From positions 1 through 64,000 of the forward strand of contig JAPMTR010000066.1 in assembly GCA_026552975.1 (NCBI GenBank): DNA of 64,000 bases, written 5' to 3'. The DNA comes from Candidatus Methanoperedens sp. (GTDB lineage: Archaea > Halobacteriota > Methanosarcinia > Methanosarcinales > Methanoperedenaceae). A program made the translations under genes and the position numbers. The notes beneath the pieces were generated by a model that was not told the origin of the DNA, did no database searches, and worked only from the letters and a program-made list of their open reading frames with translations. This document shows positions 27,590 through 36,541 of this stretch, in pieces (the first letter of the stretch is position 1; each line of letters begins with the position of its first letter).

Positions 27590-27954
27590 TTTATTTTTTG
27601 TCTGTCTATACGCATGCCGCGTGGGGTTACGATAACCTGGTCTTCCTTGATCATTGCGATATCCCCATGGACATCATTGACAACCTGTTTTAAGTCTTTT
27701 ATTGCCCTGTCAAAGATCAATTTGTCTTTTTTTGCCGGGGATACATCTATCATCAGTATATTACCATCATAAATCTGTTTTTTCAATTCAGGCATCAATT
27801 CAAGTCCTGAAAGTTCAGCTATTTTTATGTAAGAACTTGCGATCTCGCCCTTAAAACCATCCTCATACTCTGAGAGATCGAGTTCCTGGTAATCTTCCGC
27901 TTCAGATTTTGCTTTTTTCCCGCCGCCAATCAGCTTTTCTATAAAGTTAGCCAT
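27586..27954 (-). CDS. sepF: Cell division protein SepF (archaeal)
   Basis: This 122 aa protein has an N-terminal amphipathic membrane-targeting segment (MANFIEKLIGGG), an acidic linker and a C-terminal SepF domain (about 40-122; ILMIDVSPAKKDKLIFDRAI, then VNDVHGDIAMI). SepF anchors FtsZ to the membrane and is the main FtsZ anchor in many archaea. The gene heads the run with ZPR1 and the m5C methyltransferase; no ftsZ is in the window. Confidence 0.88.
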   Translation of the reverse strand: MANFIEKLIGGGKKAKSEAEDYQELDLSEYEDGFKGEIASSYIKIAELSGLELMPELKKQIYDGNILMIDVSPAKKDKLIFDRAIKDLKQVVNDVHGDIAMIKEDQVIVTPRGMRIDRQKIK

Positions 27955-28001
27955 TTAATAGTCTCCTATGCTTATTCCTTTTACTGTATATATCTATTTA
28001 T

Positions 28002-28484
28002 CTATTTCTGTTCAAGTGTCCATATCTCATCCCCAACATAATGGATGGACTTGACAGCTTTGCCTTTTCCCCGTGACATATCCTTTCCAGCGACCAGGGC
28101 TCTTCCTATAGCTATTGCCTTACCGTGAGTTTGTTCCACAATAATAACAAGATCGCCTTCATTTATGGTGGGATCAGCCTCAACTATCCCCGGGCTCATC
28201 GTGTCGGCACCATTAATAATGAACTTAATGGCACCAGGATCCACAACAACCCTGCGTCGCGCGGGGTTTAACTTAAGCGCACCCTTCACTGTCGGGAATA
28301 TCTTTCCGTCTATCTTAAATAAAAGCGGTTCTCCATCCACAAAAATGAAATCCTGTCCATCACTTTCTACATATTCAAGCTTCCTGTTCTCAAATGAAGA
28401 AGCATCACCAAAAGCTTCAACAATATCATTTACCAGGGCTTTCTGGTCGGTCTTTCTCAATACATTCCTTGATTTTATCTTCAT
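28002..28484 (-). CDS. PUA-domain RNA-binding protein (MCT-1-like)
   Basis: This 160 aa protein has an N-terminal domain of the DUF1947 type (about 1-70) and a C-terminal PUA domain (about 72-155; RRVVVDPGAIKFIINGADTM and HGKAIAIGRAL). The organisation matches archaeal relatives of eukaryotic MCT-1/Tma20, proteins tied to translation initiation or ribosome recycling. The archaeal role is inferred from family. It is divergent from the LSm gene across about 85 nt and 48 nt upstream of sepF on the same strand. Confidence 0.8.
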   Translation of the reverse strand: MKIKSRNVLRKTDQKALVNDIVEAFGDASSFENRKLEYVESDGQDFIFVDGEPLLFKIDGKIFPTVKGALKLNPARRRVVVDPGAIKFIINGADTMSPGIVEADPTINEGDLVIIVEQTHGKAIAIGRALVAGKDMSRGKGKAVKSIHYVGDEIWTLEQK

Positions 28485-28557
28485 TGGACACCAATAGTTT
28501 TAAATATTCTACGAACAACTTTGGAGCACTATTGAATTAATGGTTTATTAATATTAG

Positions 28558-28785
<228 letters not shown>

Positions 28786-28805
28786 TATTAATAAGGTGAT
28801 AAAAT

Positions 28806-28976
28806 ATGTCAAAAGGTACCCCCTCATTCGGAAAGAATCAGAAGAAAACCCACGTGATATGCAGAAGATGTGGGAAAGCTTCATTGAACACACACACAAA
28901 AATGTGCGCAGCGTGCGGTTTCGGTAGGACTGCACATATGAGATCCTACAAATGGCAAGAAAAATGTGGCTATTAA
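28806..28976 (+). CDS. rpl37e: Ribosomal protein L37e
   Basis: This 56 aa basic protein ([20 protein letters not shown]...) carries four zinc cysteines in CRRCG and CAACG and ends KWQEKCGY. It is a component of the large ribosomal subunit present in archaea and eukaryotes. It begins 20 nt after the LSm gene and is followed 11 nt later by purF, so the three are probably one transcript. The zinc-ribbon spacing is intact. Confidence 0.95.
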   Translation: MSKGTPSFGKNQKKTHVICRRCGKASLNTHTKMCAACGFGRTAHMRSYKWQEKCGY

Positions 28977-28987
28977 GGTGAGCACGA

Positions 28988-30388
28988 TTGCATGAAGAAT
29001 GCGGTGTAGTTGGTGTTTCTTTTAAAGAAGAAACATCTGCTGCACTGTCAATCTACTATGCATTATATTCACTCCAGCATCGTGGACAGGAGTCAGCTGG
29101 AATAACAGTTCATGATGGCGACCAGGTCAGAACCTTAAAAGGTATGGGACTGGTGCCAGATGTTTTTAAAAAGGAAGACATACAGAAATTAAAAGGTCAT
29201 GTGGGGATCGGACACGTCCGTTATTCGACTACGGGTAGTTCAAGGATCGAGAATTGTCAGCCTCTTCTAGTAAATTCCAAGAGTGGAACGATAGCCATAG
29301 CTCATAATGGAAATCTTGTCAACTCAAAGGATCTAAGGAGTGAACTTGAAAAAGAAGGAAGGATATTTTTATCAGACTCAGACACAGAAGTAATAGCTCA
29401 TTTACTGGTCAAGGAATTAATGCACAGCGAGCTTAAAGAAGCTCTAAAAGATGTGATGAAGCGTCTTGTTGGCTCTTATTCTCTTGCCATTATGATCGAT
29501 AAGAAACTTATTGTGATACGTGATCCACTTGGAATAAAACCTTTATGCCTTGGATTGCTGGATAATGGATATGTTGTGGCTTCTGAAAGCGTTGCGATCG
29601 ATATATTGAATGGACAGCTTATACGGGACGTGGTTCCAGGTGAAATGCTTGTTTTCAATAATGGTACTTATGAAAGTCATCAACTCATAAAATCAAAGAA
29701 TAACGCACATTGCGTTTTTGAATATATTTATTTCGCTCGCCCGGACTCTGTTATAGATGGAAAACTTGTTTATGCCGTGAGGATGCGTATAGGTGAAATG
29801 CTTTCACAGGAACATCCAGCAAACGCAGATATCATATCGCCAGTACCAGATTCAGGGATCACTTATGCGATCGGATACTCAAAAAGATCAGGTATCGATT
29901 ATATGGAAGGATTAATGAAAAACCGATATATTGGCCGGACTTTCATTATGCCTGGACAGGAAATGAGGGAAACTGCCATCAGGCTTAAACTCAATACAAT
30001 AAAACCTAATGTAGATGGAAAAAGCGTTGTTCTCGTGGATGACAGCATTGTTCGTGGGACTACATCCAGGAGAATAATCGAACTTGTCCGCAAATCCGGC
30101 GCCAGAGAGGTGCATATGCGTGTAGCAAGTCCCCCAATTATTTCACCATGCTATCTTGGTATAGATATGGCAACGCGGGAGGAACTTGTTGCAGCATATA
30201 AGGCAGTGAAAGGGGTGGAGGCGCTTATAAATGCTGACTCTCTTGGATATTTGAGCAAAGAAGGGCTTGTTAAAGCCATTGGCATACCAATGGAGGACCT
30301 GTGTATGGGATGTTTGAACGGTATTTATCCGGTTGAGGTCCCTGGAGAAAGCTGTTCAAAGAGACAGCTTAAATTAACAGAATTCTAA
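28988..30388 (+). CDS. purF: Amidophosphoribosyltransferase
   Basis: This 466 aa enzyme catalyses the first committed step of purine synthesis, PRPP plus glutamine to phosphoribosylamine. The N-terminal Ntn glutaminase begins HEECGVVGVSF with C5 as the likely nucleophile after propeptide removal. The phosphoribosyltransferase site VVLVDDSIVRGTTS is intact. Cysteines in AHCVFEY, SPCYLG and LCMGCLNG fit the iron-sulfur cluster ligands of the Bacillus-type enzyme. The start is a TTG at 28988 behind AAGGTGA; the nearby ATG at 28992 is out of frame. It closes the LSm-L37e-purF run. Confidence 0.93.
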   Translation: MHEECGVVGVSFKEETSAALSIYYALYSLQHRGQESAGITVHDGDQVRTLKGMGLVPDVFKKEDIQKLKGHVGIGHVRYSTTGSSRIENCQPLLVNSKSGTIAIAHNGNLVNSKDLRSELEKEGRIFLSDSDTEVIAHLLVKELMHSELKEALKDVMKRLVGSYSLAIMIDKKLIVIRDPLGIKPLCLGLLDNGYVVASESVAIDILNGQLIRDVVPGEMLVFNNGTYESHQLIKSKNNAHCVFEYIYFARPDSVIDGKLVYAVRMRIGEMLSQEHPANADIISPVPDSGITYAIGYSKRSGIDYMEGLMKNRYIGRTFIMPGQEMRETAIRLKLNTIKPNVDGKSVVLVDDSIVRGTTSRRIIELVRKSGAREVHMRVASPPIISPCYLGIDMATREELVAAYKAVKGVEALINADSLGYLSKEGLVKAIGIPMEDLCMGCLNGIYPVEVPGESCSKRQLKLTEF

Positions 30389-30437
30389 TACGAAAACTAA
30401 AAATGAGGGAACTGCTATTTAGCAATGAGGCACAACT

Positions 30438-31070
30438 ATGGGTATAATGAAAAGGCTTGGACTGAATTTTTCATGGTTGAAAAAGATATTCAAGAAAAAA
30501 AAAGCGAAAATTGGAATATATGGTCCTCCCAATGCGGGAAAAACCACATTGGCCAATCGGATAGTCAGGGATTGGACAGGGGATGCAATGGGTTCTGTTT
30601 CTCATATCCCACATGAGACACGAAGAGCAAGAAGGCGCGAAGATGTCACTATAACGAGCAACGGTTCATCTGTGACCCTCGATATTATCGATACGCCGGG
30701 AATTGCTACGAAGATCGATTTTCATGATTTTATGACATTGGGTCTTCCTGAAGAAGAATCGAAGCGACGGGCAAAAGAAGCAACAGAAGGGGTTATGGAA
30801 TCTGTAAAATGGCTTGAAGATTTAGATGGTGTAATACTTGTAATGGATGCGACTGAAGATCCATATACTCAGGTGAACGTAGTCATAATCGGGAATTTTG
30901 AAGCGCGAAAACTTCCTATCCTGATAGCTGCGAACAAGATAGACCTTCCAAATTCATCACCCGCAAGGATACACAGTGCTTTCCCGCAGCACCCTCTAGT
31001 TCCAATATCAGCTCTTGATGGAAAAAATATAGATTTATTATATAAAGAAATTGCAGAACATTTCGGGTGA
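30438..31070 (+). CDS. arvA: Era-like small GTPase (ArvA/OapA type)
   Basis: This 210 aa protein has a basic N-terminal segment and a P-loop GTPase domain: G1 GPPNAGKTT at 29-37, DTPGIATK, NKIDLPN and a final SAL motif. Order and neighbours (DUF2073 then a zinc-ribbon protein) match the archaeal cluster called oapABC or arvABC. In haloarchaea, as I recall, its GTPase drives extracellular vesicle formation. Whether it does so here is inference. It starts 49 nt after purF and ends 4 nt before the DUF2073 start codon. Confidence 0.75.
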   Translation: MGIMKRLGLNFSWLKKIFKKKKAKIGIYGPPNAGKTTLANRIVRDWTGDAMGSVSHIPHETRRARRREDVTITSNGSSVTLDIIDTPGIATKIDFHDFMTLGLPEEESKRRAKEATEGVMESVKWLEDLDGVILVMDATEDPYTQVNVVIIGNFEARKLPILIAANKIDLPNSSPARIHSAFPQHPLVPISALDGKNIDLLYKEIAEHFG

Positions 31071-31074
31071 TCAA

Positions 31075-31431
31075 ATGAAAGGAATTCAGATGGATTTAAT
31101 ATCGGAAGAAAAACTTGATCGAATGACTTCAATGGAAAAAGTCAGATTGATCCTCGACGAGGTGCGAAATGGAAAGATCCTTATCCTTGAAAAAGGACTC
31201 ACTCCCTCGGAGCAGACAAAGCTCATAGAACTTACCATGGCAGAGATAGCTCCTGACGATTTCTCCGGGATCGAAATAGAAAGTTATCCTGTCAAACAGA
31301 ATGAAAATTTCTTGACTAAGTTATTTGGAAAAACAACTATGAAGACACGTCTTACTGTTATCGGTCCTGCTTCCCAGTTAAAAACGATAAAGAAAAATAA
31401 GGACCTGATCAGCGCATTAGTTTCACCATAA
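31075..31431 (+). CDS. arvB: DUF2073 protein (ArvB/OapB type)
   Basis: This 118 aa soluble protein (DRMTSMEKVRLILDEVRNGK, LEKGLTPSEQTKLIELTM, FSGIEIESYP) fits the archaeal DUF2073 family. The open frame extends to 31051 inside the GTPase gene. I chose ATG 31075 because GGGTGATC lies just upstream of it and it falls directly after the GTPase stop. It is the middle gene of the GTPase/DUF2073/zinc-ribbon trio. Its biochemical role is unknown. Confidence 0.75.
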   Translation: MKGIQMDLISEEKLDRMTSMEKVRLILDEVRNGKILILEKGLTPSEQTKLIELTMAEIAPDDFSGIEIESYPVKQNENFLTKLFGKTTMKTRLTVIGPASQLKTIKKNKDLISALVSP

Positions 31432-31435
31432 GATC

Positions 31436-31876
31436 ATGCCACATAAATGTACGCGATGCGAGAGCATTTTTAAGGACGGTGCAGCTATAATCTTAAATGG
31501 CTGCCCTAAATGCGGCTGGAATAAGTTCCTTTATGTCCGGGATGAAACTCCAGTACCGGAACATGTAGTAAAAACCGATGCAATTGCGAGTTCAGGCCAG
31601 ATCTCTCCTGAAGCCTCAAAGTTCATACAAGAAGTTGATGATTTTCTTTCGGTCCGGGATGAGCCTGCGAAACCCGAAGTAAATATAAAAAAGGAACAAG
31701 AAACACCAAAAGAGATAGGGCATCGAGTAGAATCCATAAGAATCGTATCACCCGGACAATATGAATTGAACCTTGAATCGTTGCTTGAAAGGAAAGAGAT
31801 CGTTATGGCCCTTAAGGAAGATGGCAGCTACATCGTTCATCTGCCATCAGTCTTCAAACAAAAGAAGGGTCACTGA
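31436..31876 (+). CDS. arvC: Zinc-ribbon protein (ArvC/OapC type)
   Basis: This 146 aa protein has an N-terminal zinc ribbon (C5, C8, C23, C26: CTRC ... CPKCG), an acidic variable linker (about 60-95) and a conserved C-terminal segment (VESIRIVSPGQYELNLESLL, then IVHLPSVF). The layout fits the archaeal OapC/ArvC family. It begins 4 nt after DUF2073. Its last bases overlap the convergent unknown gene by 7 nt. Confidence 0.75.
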   Translation: MPHKCTRCESIFKDGAAIILNGCPKCGWNKFLYVRDETPVPEHVVKTDAIASSGQISPEASKFIQEVDDFLSVRDEPAKPEVNIKKEQETPKEIGHRVESIRIVSPGQYELNLESLLERKEIVMALKEDGSYIVHLPSVFKQKKGH

Positions 31877-32316
31877 CGATAAAATTTTGAGGGGGTCGCA
31901 TTAATTCCTTTATACTCGGATGGGCGTGAATCTCCGGGTATATAGATAATCATTTTATTTATGGTAGTTCCAAATTTTACGGAATCATGTAAATAATAAT
32001 TTAAATTCTTTTCATATCTTGAGATATTATTTACATGAAGAATTGTCTTTTCCTGGTCGATCTTTATAATTGTATAATCAAAATTCGAAAAAACATCGTC
32101 TATTCTTGGCTGGATGGTTTTCGCCCCCAGAAGTAAAATGTACATTTTGGGTAAGGTTCCGATATCATAATTGATTGTAAATATAGCATCGGTCTTATCA
32201 AATGTTACAGTTAGCGAATTAATATCTATGTTGTGGTTTCCAGATGTTCCCATTGTTGGGGAAAATGATGATGCAACAACAAATACTGCAATAATTACCA
32301 GGATTATGTTTTTCAT
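31870..32316 (-). CDS. Unknown small secreted protein
   Basis: This 148 aa protein has a signal peptide (MKNIILVIIAVFVVASSFSP, cleavage near TMG-TS) and a mature domain of about 120 residues rich in beta-forming residues. It has an IYIPGDSRPSEYKGINATP segment near its end. The open frame extends to 32385, but ATG 32316 gives a clean signal peptide. No family recognised. It is convergent with arvC and divergent from a 62-residue membrane protein. Confidence 0.6.
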   Translation of the reverse strand: MKNIILVIIAVFVVASSFSPTMGTSGNHNIDINSLTVTFDKTDAIFTINYDIGTLPKMYILLLGAKTIQPRIDDVFSNFDYTIIKIDQEKTILHVNNISRYEKNLNYYLHDSVKFGTTINKMIIYIPGDSRPSEYKGINATPSKFYRQ

Positions 32317-32397
32317 TCCATATTTGTTATGCATTCTATAAATATATCCTTTTGCAGAGGAAAGATATTTGCTATAATAAATCAATATGCTCCAATA

Positions 32398-32586
32398 ATG
32401 GTTGAAACGAATCCATATTTCACTGCTTCTGCTGCGTCTTTAGCTTATTTTGTTATATTTATTAGCCTAAAATATTTTTCTCAAAATAAAGAAATAGATT
32501 TAAAAGGAGCTTTAATAGGAGCATGCATTTTCTGGCTAGTGATCTTCATGGTACACCAGTATCTCAACAGGAAATCCAAAAATTAA
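32398..32586 (+). CDS. Small two-helix membrane protein
   Basis: This 62 aa frame starts MVETNPYFTASAASLAYFVI and has two hydrophobic helices (about 14-28 and 40-56) joined by a polar loop KYFSQNKEIDLKG. It has a basic tail NRKSKN. An upstream extension to 32329 lies within the divergent gene's leader and has no gene-like character. An AT-rich TATA-like run lies about 30 nt upstream. Its function is unknown. It ends 2 nt from the convergent lemA. Confidence 0.5.
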   Translation: MVETNPYFTASAASLAYFVIFISLKYFSQNKEIDLKGALIGACIFWLVIFMVHQYLNRKSKN

Positions 32587-32588
32587 TG

Positions 32589-33578
32589 CTATCGCGATGC
32601 TGCACCTTTCCTTACTTTTATCGGGAGGATCAAAGTCTGATCTTCAGCGTTCTCTTTATCGTTCCCGAAATAGTAAATGATCCTGCCATTCACCTCGAAA
32701 TCTCCGACCTGATTTGACACGATTCTTACCTCAATATCTTTTCCATCACCTGGTTCAAGCTGGTAACTGGCTGTGAACTGGCCTGCAGCGGACTTGCTAA
32801 ACTCAGATGAGGTCACACTCATCCCGGAAGGCGGGATAATAATAACCTGCACATACATCTTTGGTTTTGTTATAAGGTTAACTGCTGAGAGGCGCAACAG
32901 TATGTCCTCTCCAAGAACAACGTCTGTTTTCTCACCATGAAGGCTAACACTTGCGGTTGTTGAAGTCTGCGGAGTCGAGGTCGCAGTGGATGTTCCACTT
33001 CCCTGATTAAAATTAACTTTAGGAGCTAACTCTGCCCCCTTTTCTGCCTCGAAATATAACTTTGGTTCAAATCTGTACATTCCAGCCACCATCGATCCTG
33101 GCATTCTTTTGAGGCGCGTATTGTAATCCCTTACCATTTCATTATAGCGCATCCTTTCCACTGCGATGCGGTTCTCAGTGCCTTCTAGCTGTGACTGCAA
33201 GGCAAGGAAGTTCTCATTTGATTTTAACTGGGGATAGTTCTCTGATACCAGAAGCAACCTTGATATTGCGGAATCCATGCCGTTTGCAGCTGCTATCTTT
33301 TCATCCTGGGTTTTTGCTGCACCCCACTGGCTCCTGTATTTTGTCACCTCAAGGAACACTTGTTCTTCATGTGCTGCAAATCCTTTCACTGTTTCAACAA
33401 GATTCGGAATAAGGTCAGCACGCCTCTGGTACTGACTTTCAACCTGCGCCCACCCTGCATCTACTCCTTCCTGTGCTGTGACAAGGCCATTATATGTGGA
33501 TAGGAACCACCCTCCTATTAAAAGCGCTATTAACACTATTGCGCCAATAACTCCAAGTAAAATCTGTTTTGAATCCAT
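32589..33578 (-). CDS. LemA-like protein with C-terminal beta domain
   Basis: This 329 aa protein has an N-terminal transmembrane helix (7-28) and the LemA coiled helical domain (about 30-185; QYQRRADLIPNLVETVKGFA). A Ser/Thr linker (195-215) leads to an extra beta-sandwich of about 110 residues (VVLGEDILLRLSAVN). Typical LemA proteins end after the first domain, so this one carries an extension resembling CARDB/Ig modules. It is last in the TPM-unknown-LemA operon and its ATG overlaps the preceding stop (TAATG). LemA and TPM proteins often occur together; their role is not settled. Confidence 0.85.
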   Translation of the reverse strand: MDSKQILLGVIGAIVLIALLIGGWFLSTYNGLVTAQEGVDAGWAQVESQYQRRADLIPNLVETVKGFAAHEEQVFLEVTKYRSQWGAAKTQDEKIAAANGMDSAISRLLLVSENYPQLKSNENFLALQSQLEGTENRIAVERMRYNEMVRDYNTRLKRMPGSMVAGMYRFEPKLYFEAEKGAELAPKVNFNQGSGTSTATSTPQTSTTASVSLHGEKTDVVLGEDILLRLSAVNLITKPKMYVQVIIIPPSGMSVTSSEFSKSAAGQFTASYQLEPGDGKDIEVRIVSNQVGDFEVNGRIIYYFGNDKENAEDQTLILPIKVRKGAASR

Positions 33579-34213
33579 TATTTCACCTTATATTCATCTA
33601 TGATCTTGCCGAAATCATGCAATACTTTTATTAAGTCTTTGATATATTGCTCTTTATCCTTCTTAAATTTAGCCTTTCCTTTTCGAATATCCTGTATTTC
33701 TTCAAGGATGTGCAGATCAACGCCATATTTTTTTGAAACAAGTCCTACCATATCATCTTTATCTTCCATATCCCCGAGGAACATGAGCCCCCCAATAATA
33801 GGACTGAGCGTGGGAACAGCAGAAAGTATTAAATTATCGATATCTTTCCCCTTGAAATGAAGATATTGTTCACGAAGATGAATAAGTTTTGACCTGAACT
33901 CAAATTCAAGCTGCTGCCGCATGTTTGACTTTGATATTATAAAATTTTTCAGGATGTCCTCACCAAATAGCATCGTGTGGTGTTGCTTGATATTTAAGAA
34001 CTCAATAGGGAATACATCGATCCCATTGGTGAGCTCTTCTTTTGTAAAAACAAGAGGAATTTCCCCAAGTTGCTTCAGCTTTTTTAGCGTGTCAAAATCA
34101 AGTTCATTGCAGACTACAAGAGTGCTTTTTAAGTCGCCTGTATTATATTGTGCGATCAATACAAGATTTGTTCCAAGAATATCCTTTATCTGTTCTATAT
34201 TTTTATGCGTCAT
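33578..34213 (-). CDS. Unknown protein between TPM and LemA, possibly nucleotidyltransferase-like
   Basis: This 211 aa soluble protein has an alpha/beta N-terminal half (LVLIAQYNTGDLKSTLVVC, then GIDVFPIEFLNIKQHHTMLFGED) and a helical C-terminal half. The DVFPIEF...GED pattern recalls minimal-nucleotidyltransferase-like proteins, but the catalytic G-S/D-x-D signature is not evident, so activity is doubtful. It starts 5 nt after the TPM gene and overlaps lemA by one base. The three genes are probably one operon. Confidence 0.65.
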   Translation of the reverse strand: MTHKNIEQIKDILGTNLVLIAQYNTGDLKSTLVVCNELDFDTLKKLKQLGEIPLVFTKEELTNGIDVFPIEFLNIKQHHTMLFGEDILKNFIISKSNMRQQLEFEFRSKLIHLREQYLHFKGKDIDNLILSAVPTLSPIIGGLMFLGDMEDKDDMVGLVSKKYGVDLHILEEIQDIRKGKAKFKKDKEQYIKDLIKVLHDFGKIIDEYKVK

Positions 34214-34218
34214 TTATA

Positions 34219-34971
34219 TCACCACTTTCCTCCAAAGCCACCGCCACCCGATCCTCCCCCTCCGAATCCGCCACCGCCGAAACCTCCACCACCAAAGCCT
34301 CCCCCGAATCCACCGCCTCCAAAACCCCCTCTTCCGCGATGCCCTCCGTAATATCCACCACTATTTCGAAGCCGGTCTAAAGAACCCAGGATGATGAACA
34401 ATGCGAAAAACCCGAAGAAAGCTAATAACACCCAGGTGGGCATGTTCTGATCCTGACTCTGGTTTTGTGACATGCTGTATTTTGAAACTACCTCTGGATC
34501 GTTCTGTAAAAGGCCCTCGATAACAAGCATAGATTCATAGATACCTTTGCCATATTCTCCATTCTTGAAATTTGGCACGATTATCCTGTCCCCTATGTTG
34601 ACCTTCATGCTATCCGTGATCGTACCTTCAAGACCATAACCCACTTCAAACCTGTACTCTCGTTCCTGTTTTGCCACAAGGATCAAAAGTCCATTGTCTT
34701 TATCCTTCTTTCCTACACCTGCCTGCTCAAAAAGCTTAACTGCATACATTTCCTTTGATTCCCCTTCAAGGGATTCTACGGTAACAACAGCGATCTCGAC
34801 AGTTGTTTCTTTTTCTATTTTTGCCGCAAGCTGTGCAATGTTATTCGCATATGCAGGGCCTATCATATTGGCGTTGTCTGTAACAAAATCCCTGACCTGC
34901 GGATAGTTTACAGCGCCGACAGCTGGTGAGATAAAAAACATTAGGAGGAATATTAATAGATACGTCTTCAT
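34219..34971 (-). CDS. TPM domain protein (YgcG-like)
   Basis: This 250 aa protein has a signal peptide (1-19), a TPM domain outside the membrane (about 22-150; VTDNANMIGP, then GLLILVAKQEREYRFEVGYGLEG). A transmembrane helix follows (about 172-192), then a cytoplasmic Gly-rich tail (GFGGGGFGGG repeats). TPM proteins are linked to membrane-protein quality control and photosystem repair in plants; the prokaryotic role is unclear. GGGG lies just ahead of the ATG. The Gly-rich tail explains the Pro-rich shadow frame on the other strand. Confidence 0.88.
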   Translation of the reverse strand: MKTYLLIFLLMFFISPAVGAVNYPQVRDFVTDNANMIGPAYANNIAQLAAKIEKETTVEIAVVTVESLEGESKEMYAVKLFEQAGVGKKDKDNGLLILVAKQEREYRFEVGYGLEGTITDSMKVNIGDRIIVPNFKNGEYGKGIYESMLVIEGLLQNDPEVVSKYSMSQNQSQDQNMPTWVLLAFFGFFALFIILGSLDRLRNSGGYYGGHRGRGGFGGGGFGGGFGGGGFGGGGFGGGGSGGGGFGGKW

Positions 34972-35063
34972 TTTGTCCCCTGTTCGATTTGGATCATTTA
35001 ATTAATCTATAATATCTTATATGTCTTATAAAACCTTTTGAAAAGATCAAATAATAAAACTTA

Positions 35064-35069
35064 TTTATA
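35064..35069 (+). promoter_or_regulatory. TATA box of antiporter, leaderless start
   Basis: TTTATA inside the AT-rich run aacttatttatac sits 27 nt upstream of the ATG at 35093, the spacing expected if transcription starts at or next to the start codon. This supports the ATG at 35093 over the in-frame TTG at 35081. Confidence 0.55.
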
Positions 35070-35092
35070 CCCACCACTATTTGCAGTCACTT

Positions 35093-36457
35093 ATGAGAAG
35101 GATTACAATTGCTGTATTATTAATTCTGGCGTTAATACCAGGTGTTTTAGCATCAGATTCTGTTGGTTCGATAGATATTCCCCATATTGTCCTGAGCCTT
35201 GCGATAATGTTGCTGGTCGCAAAGATCGGTGGAGAGATAGCTGAACGAAAATTTAAACAACCAGGAGTGCTCGGAGAGCTCCTGGCAGGCGTTGTGATCA
35301 GTCCGTTCGCTCTTGGCCCTTTTTTAGGATTTAATCCTATTCCCGGTGAAATAATGCCTATTTCTCCAGAGATCGACCTGATTGGACAGATAGGCGTAGT
35401 CATCCTGCTCTTCCTGGCGGGAATTGAGACTGATGTTAAACAATTCATGAAATTTGGCAAAGTAGCCGGACTTGTTGCATTCGGCGGAGTGGTAGTTCCG
35501 TTCTTACTCGGTTATTTAGCAATAATGTATTTCTATACTCCACCTCCAGATGAACCCATAATTTATGTAGCCCTGTTTACGGGAGCGGTATTGACAGCAA
35601 CAAGCGTTGGAATCACTGCTCGCGTATTGAAAGATATAAACAGGATGAACTCAGAAGAAGGTACCACTATATTGGGAGCTGCTGTTATTGATGATATTCT
35701 TGGCATCATCGTTCTGGCTATGGTGATCGGTATAATAGGGGCGGCAGGAGTAGTAGAAGGGGCAGCAAAATCAAACATAATTGACAGCGCATGGAATGGG
35801 ATCGTACCAAAATCCACCACTACTGATATCATCTGGATCGTATTGAAGGCAGCGTTATTCTGGGCTGTGATATTATTCGTTGGCCTGAAATACTCAGATA
35901 AAATATCCAGTTTGCTCAGTAAATTCCAGACTAAAGGGGCGATCATGGTCATCGGTCTTGTAATTGGTTTTTTAATATCATATCTTGCTGCATATATTGG
36001 CCTGGCATTGATCATTGGCGCTTACGCAGCAGGTCTTGCCTTATCTGCGTCCTCGCATAAAGAGCATTTGATCGAAGAGATCACGCCGATCTTCAATTTC
36101 ATCGTTCCGATCTTTTTTGTTGCAATGGGTATGCTTGTTAATGTACAAGATGCTGTATCGATCGCAGGTCTTGGAGTACTTGTTCTTGTGCTTGCTATAA
36201 TTGGAAAAGCATTCGGATGCGGTATTGTTGCATATTTTAGCGGATTTAATTATAATGGAGCAATGCGTGTGGGTATGGGAATGATCCCAAGAGGTGAAGT
36301 AGGGTTGATAGTAGCTTATATCGGCTTATCCCAGGGAATTATTCAGCAGCCACTCTACGTAATAGCTGTCGTGATGTCTATAGTGACCACGCTGATAACA
36401 CCGCCGCTCCTGAAATCCGCGTTTGCAAAAGGACCAGAAAAAGGATGGAAAAATTAA
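35093..36457 (+). CDS. Cation/proton antiporter, CPA2 family
   Basis: This 454 aa membrane protein has about 12-13 hydrophobic helices. The family pattern is clear: KIGGEIAERKFKQPGVLGEL, FLAGIETDVKQF, and the helix with the paired acidic residues AAVIDDILGIIVLA that bind sodium and protons in NapA-type exchangers. A Ser-rich cleavable-looking N-terminus precedes helix 1. Na+/H+ exchange for pH and salt balance is the likely role; K+ cannot be excluded. No TrkA or RCK domain is attached. It is convergent with a CBS protein, with a shared terminator hairpin. Confidence 0.9.
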   Translation: MRRITIAVLLILALIPGVLASDSVGSIDIPHIVLSLAIMLLVAKIGGEIAERKFKQPGVLGELLAGVVISPFALGPFLGFNPIPGEIMPISPEIDLIGQIGVVILLFLAGIETDVKQFMKFGKVAGLVAFGGVVVPFLLGYLAIMYFYTPPPDEPIIYVALFTGAVLTATSVGITARVLKDINRMNSEEGTTILGAAVIDDILGIIVLAMVIGIIGAAGVVEGAAKSNIIDSAWNGIVPKSTTTDIIWIVLKAALFWAVILFVGLKYSDKISSLLSKFQTKGAIMVIGLVIGFLISYLAAYIGLALIIGAYAAGLALSASSHKEHLIEEITPIFNFIVPIFFVAMGMLVNVQDAVSIAGLGVLVLVLAIIGKAFGCGIVAYFSGFNYNGAMRVGMGMIPRGEVGLIVAYIGLSQGIIQQPLYVIAVVMSIVTTLITPPLLKSAFAKGPEKGWKN

Positions 36458-36491
36458 ATAAGATCAGATCAAGGATCTGCTCATAAATACA

Positions 36492-36533
36492 CAAGCAGAA
36501 GAGAGAATTTATTCTTCTGCTTGAATTTTTTTG
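36492..36533. terminator. Hairpin with T-run between convergent genes
   Basis: CAAGCAGAAGA (36492-36502) pairs perfectly with TCTTCTGCTTG (36513-36523) across a 10-nt loop and is followed by AATTTTTTT on the plus strand. It could end the antiporter transcript; A-runs on the other side are weaker. Confidence 0.7.
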
Positions 36534-36541
36534 AAAAAAAA

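Noticed and set aside
34148-34351. Proline-rich 67-codon plus-strand frame
   Set aside because: Reverse complement of the Gly-rich tail of the TPM protein.
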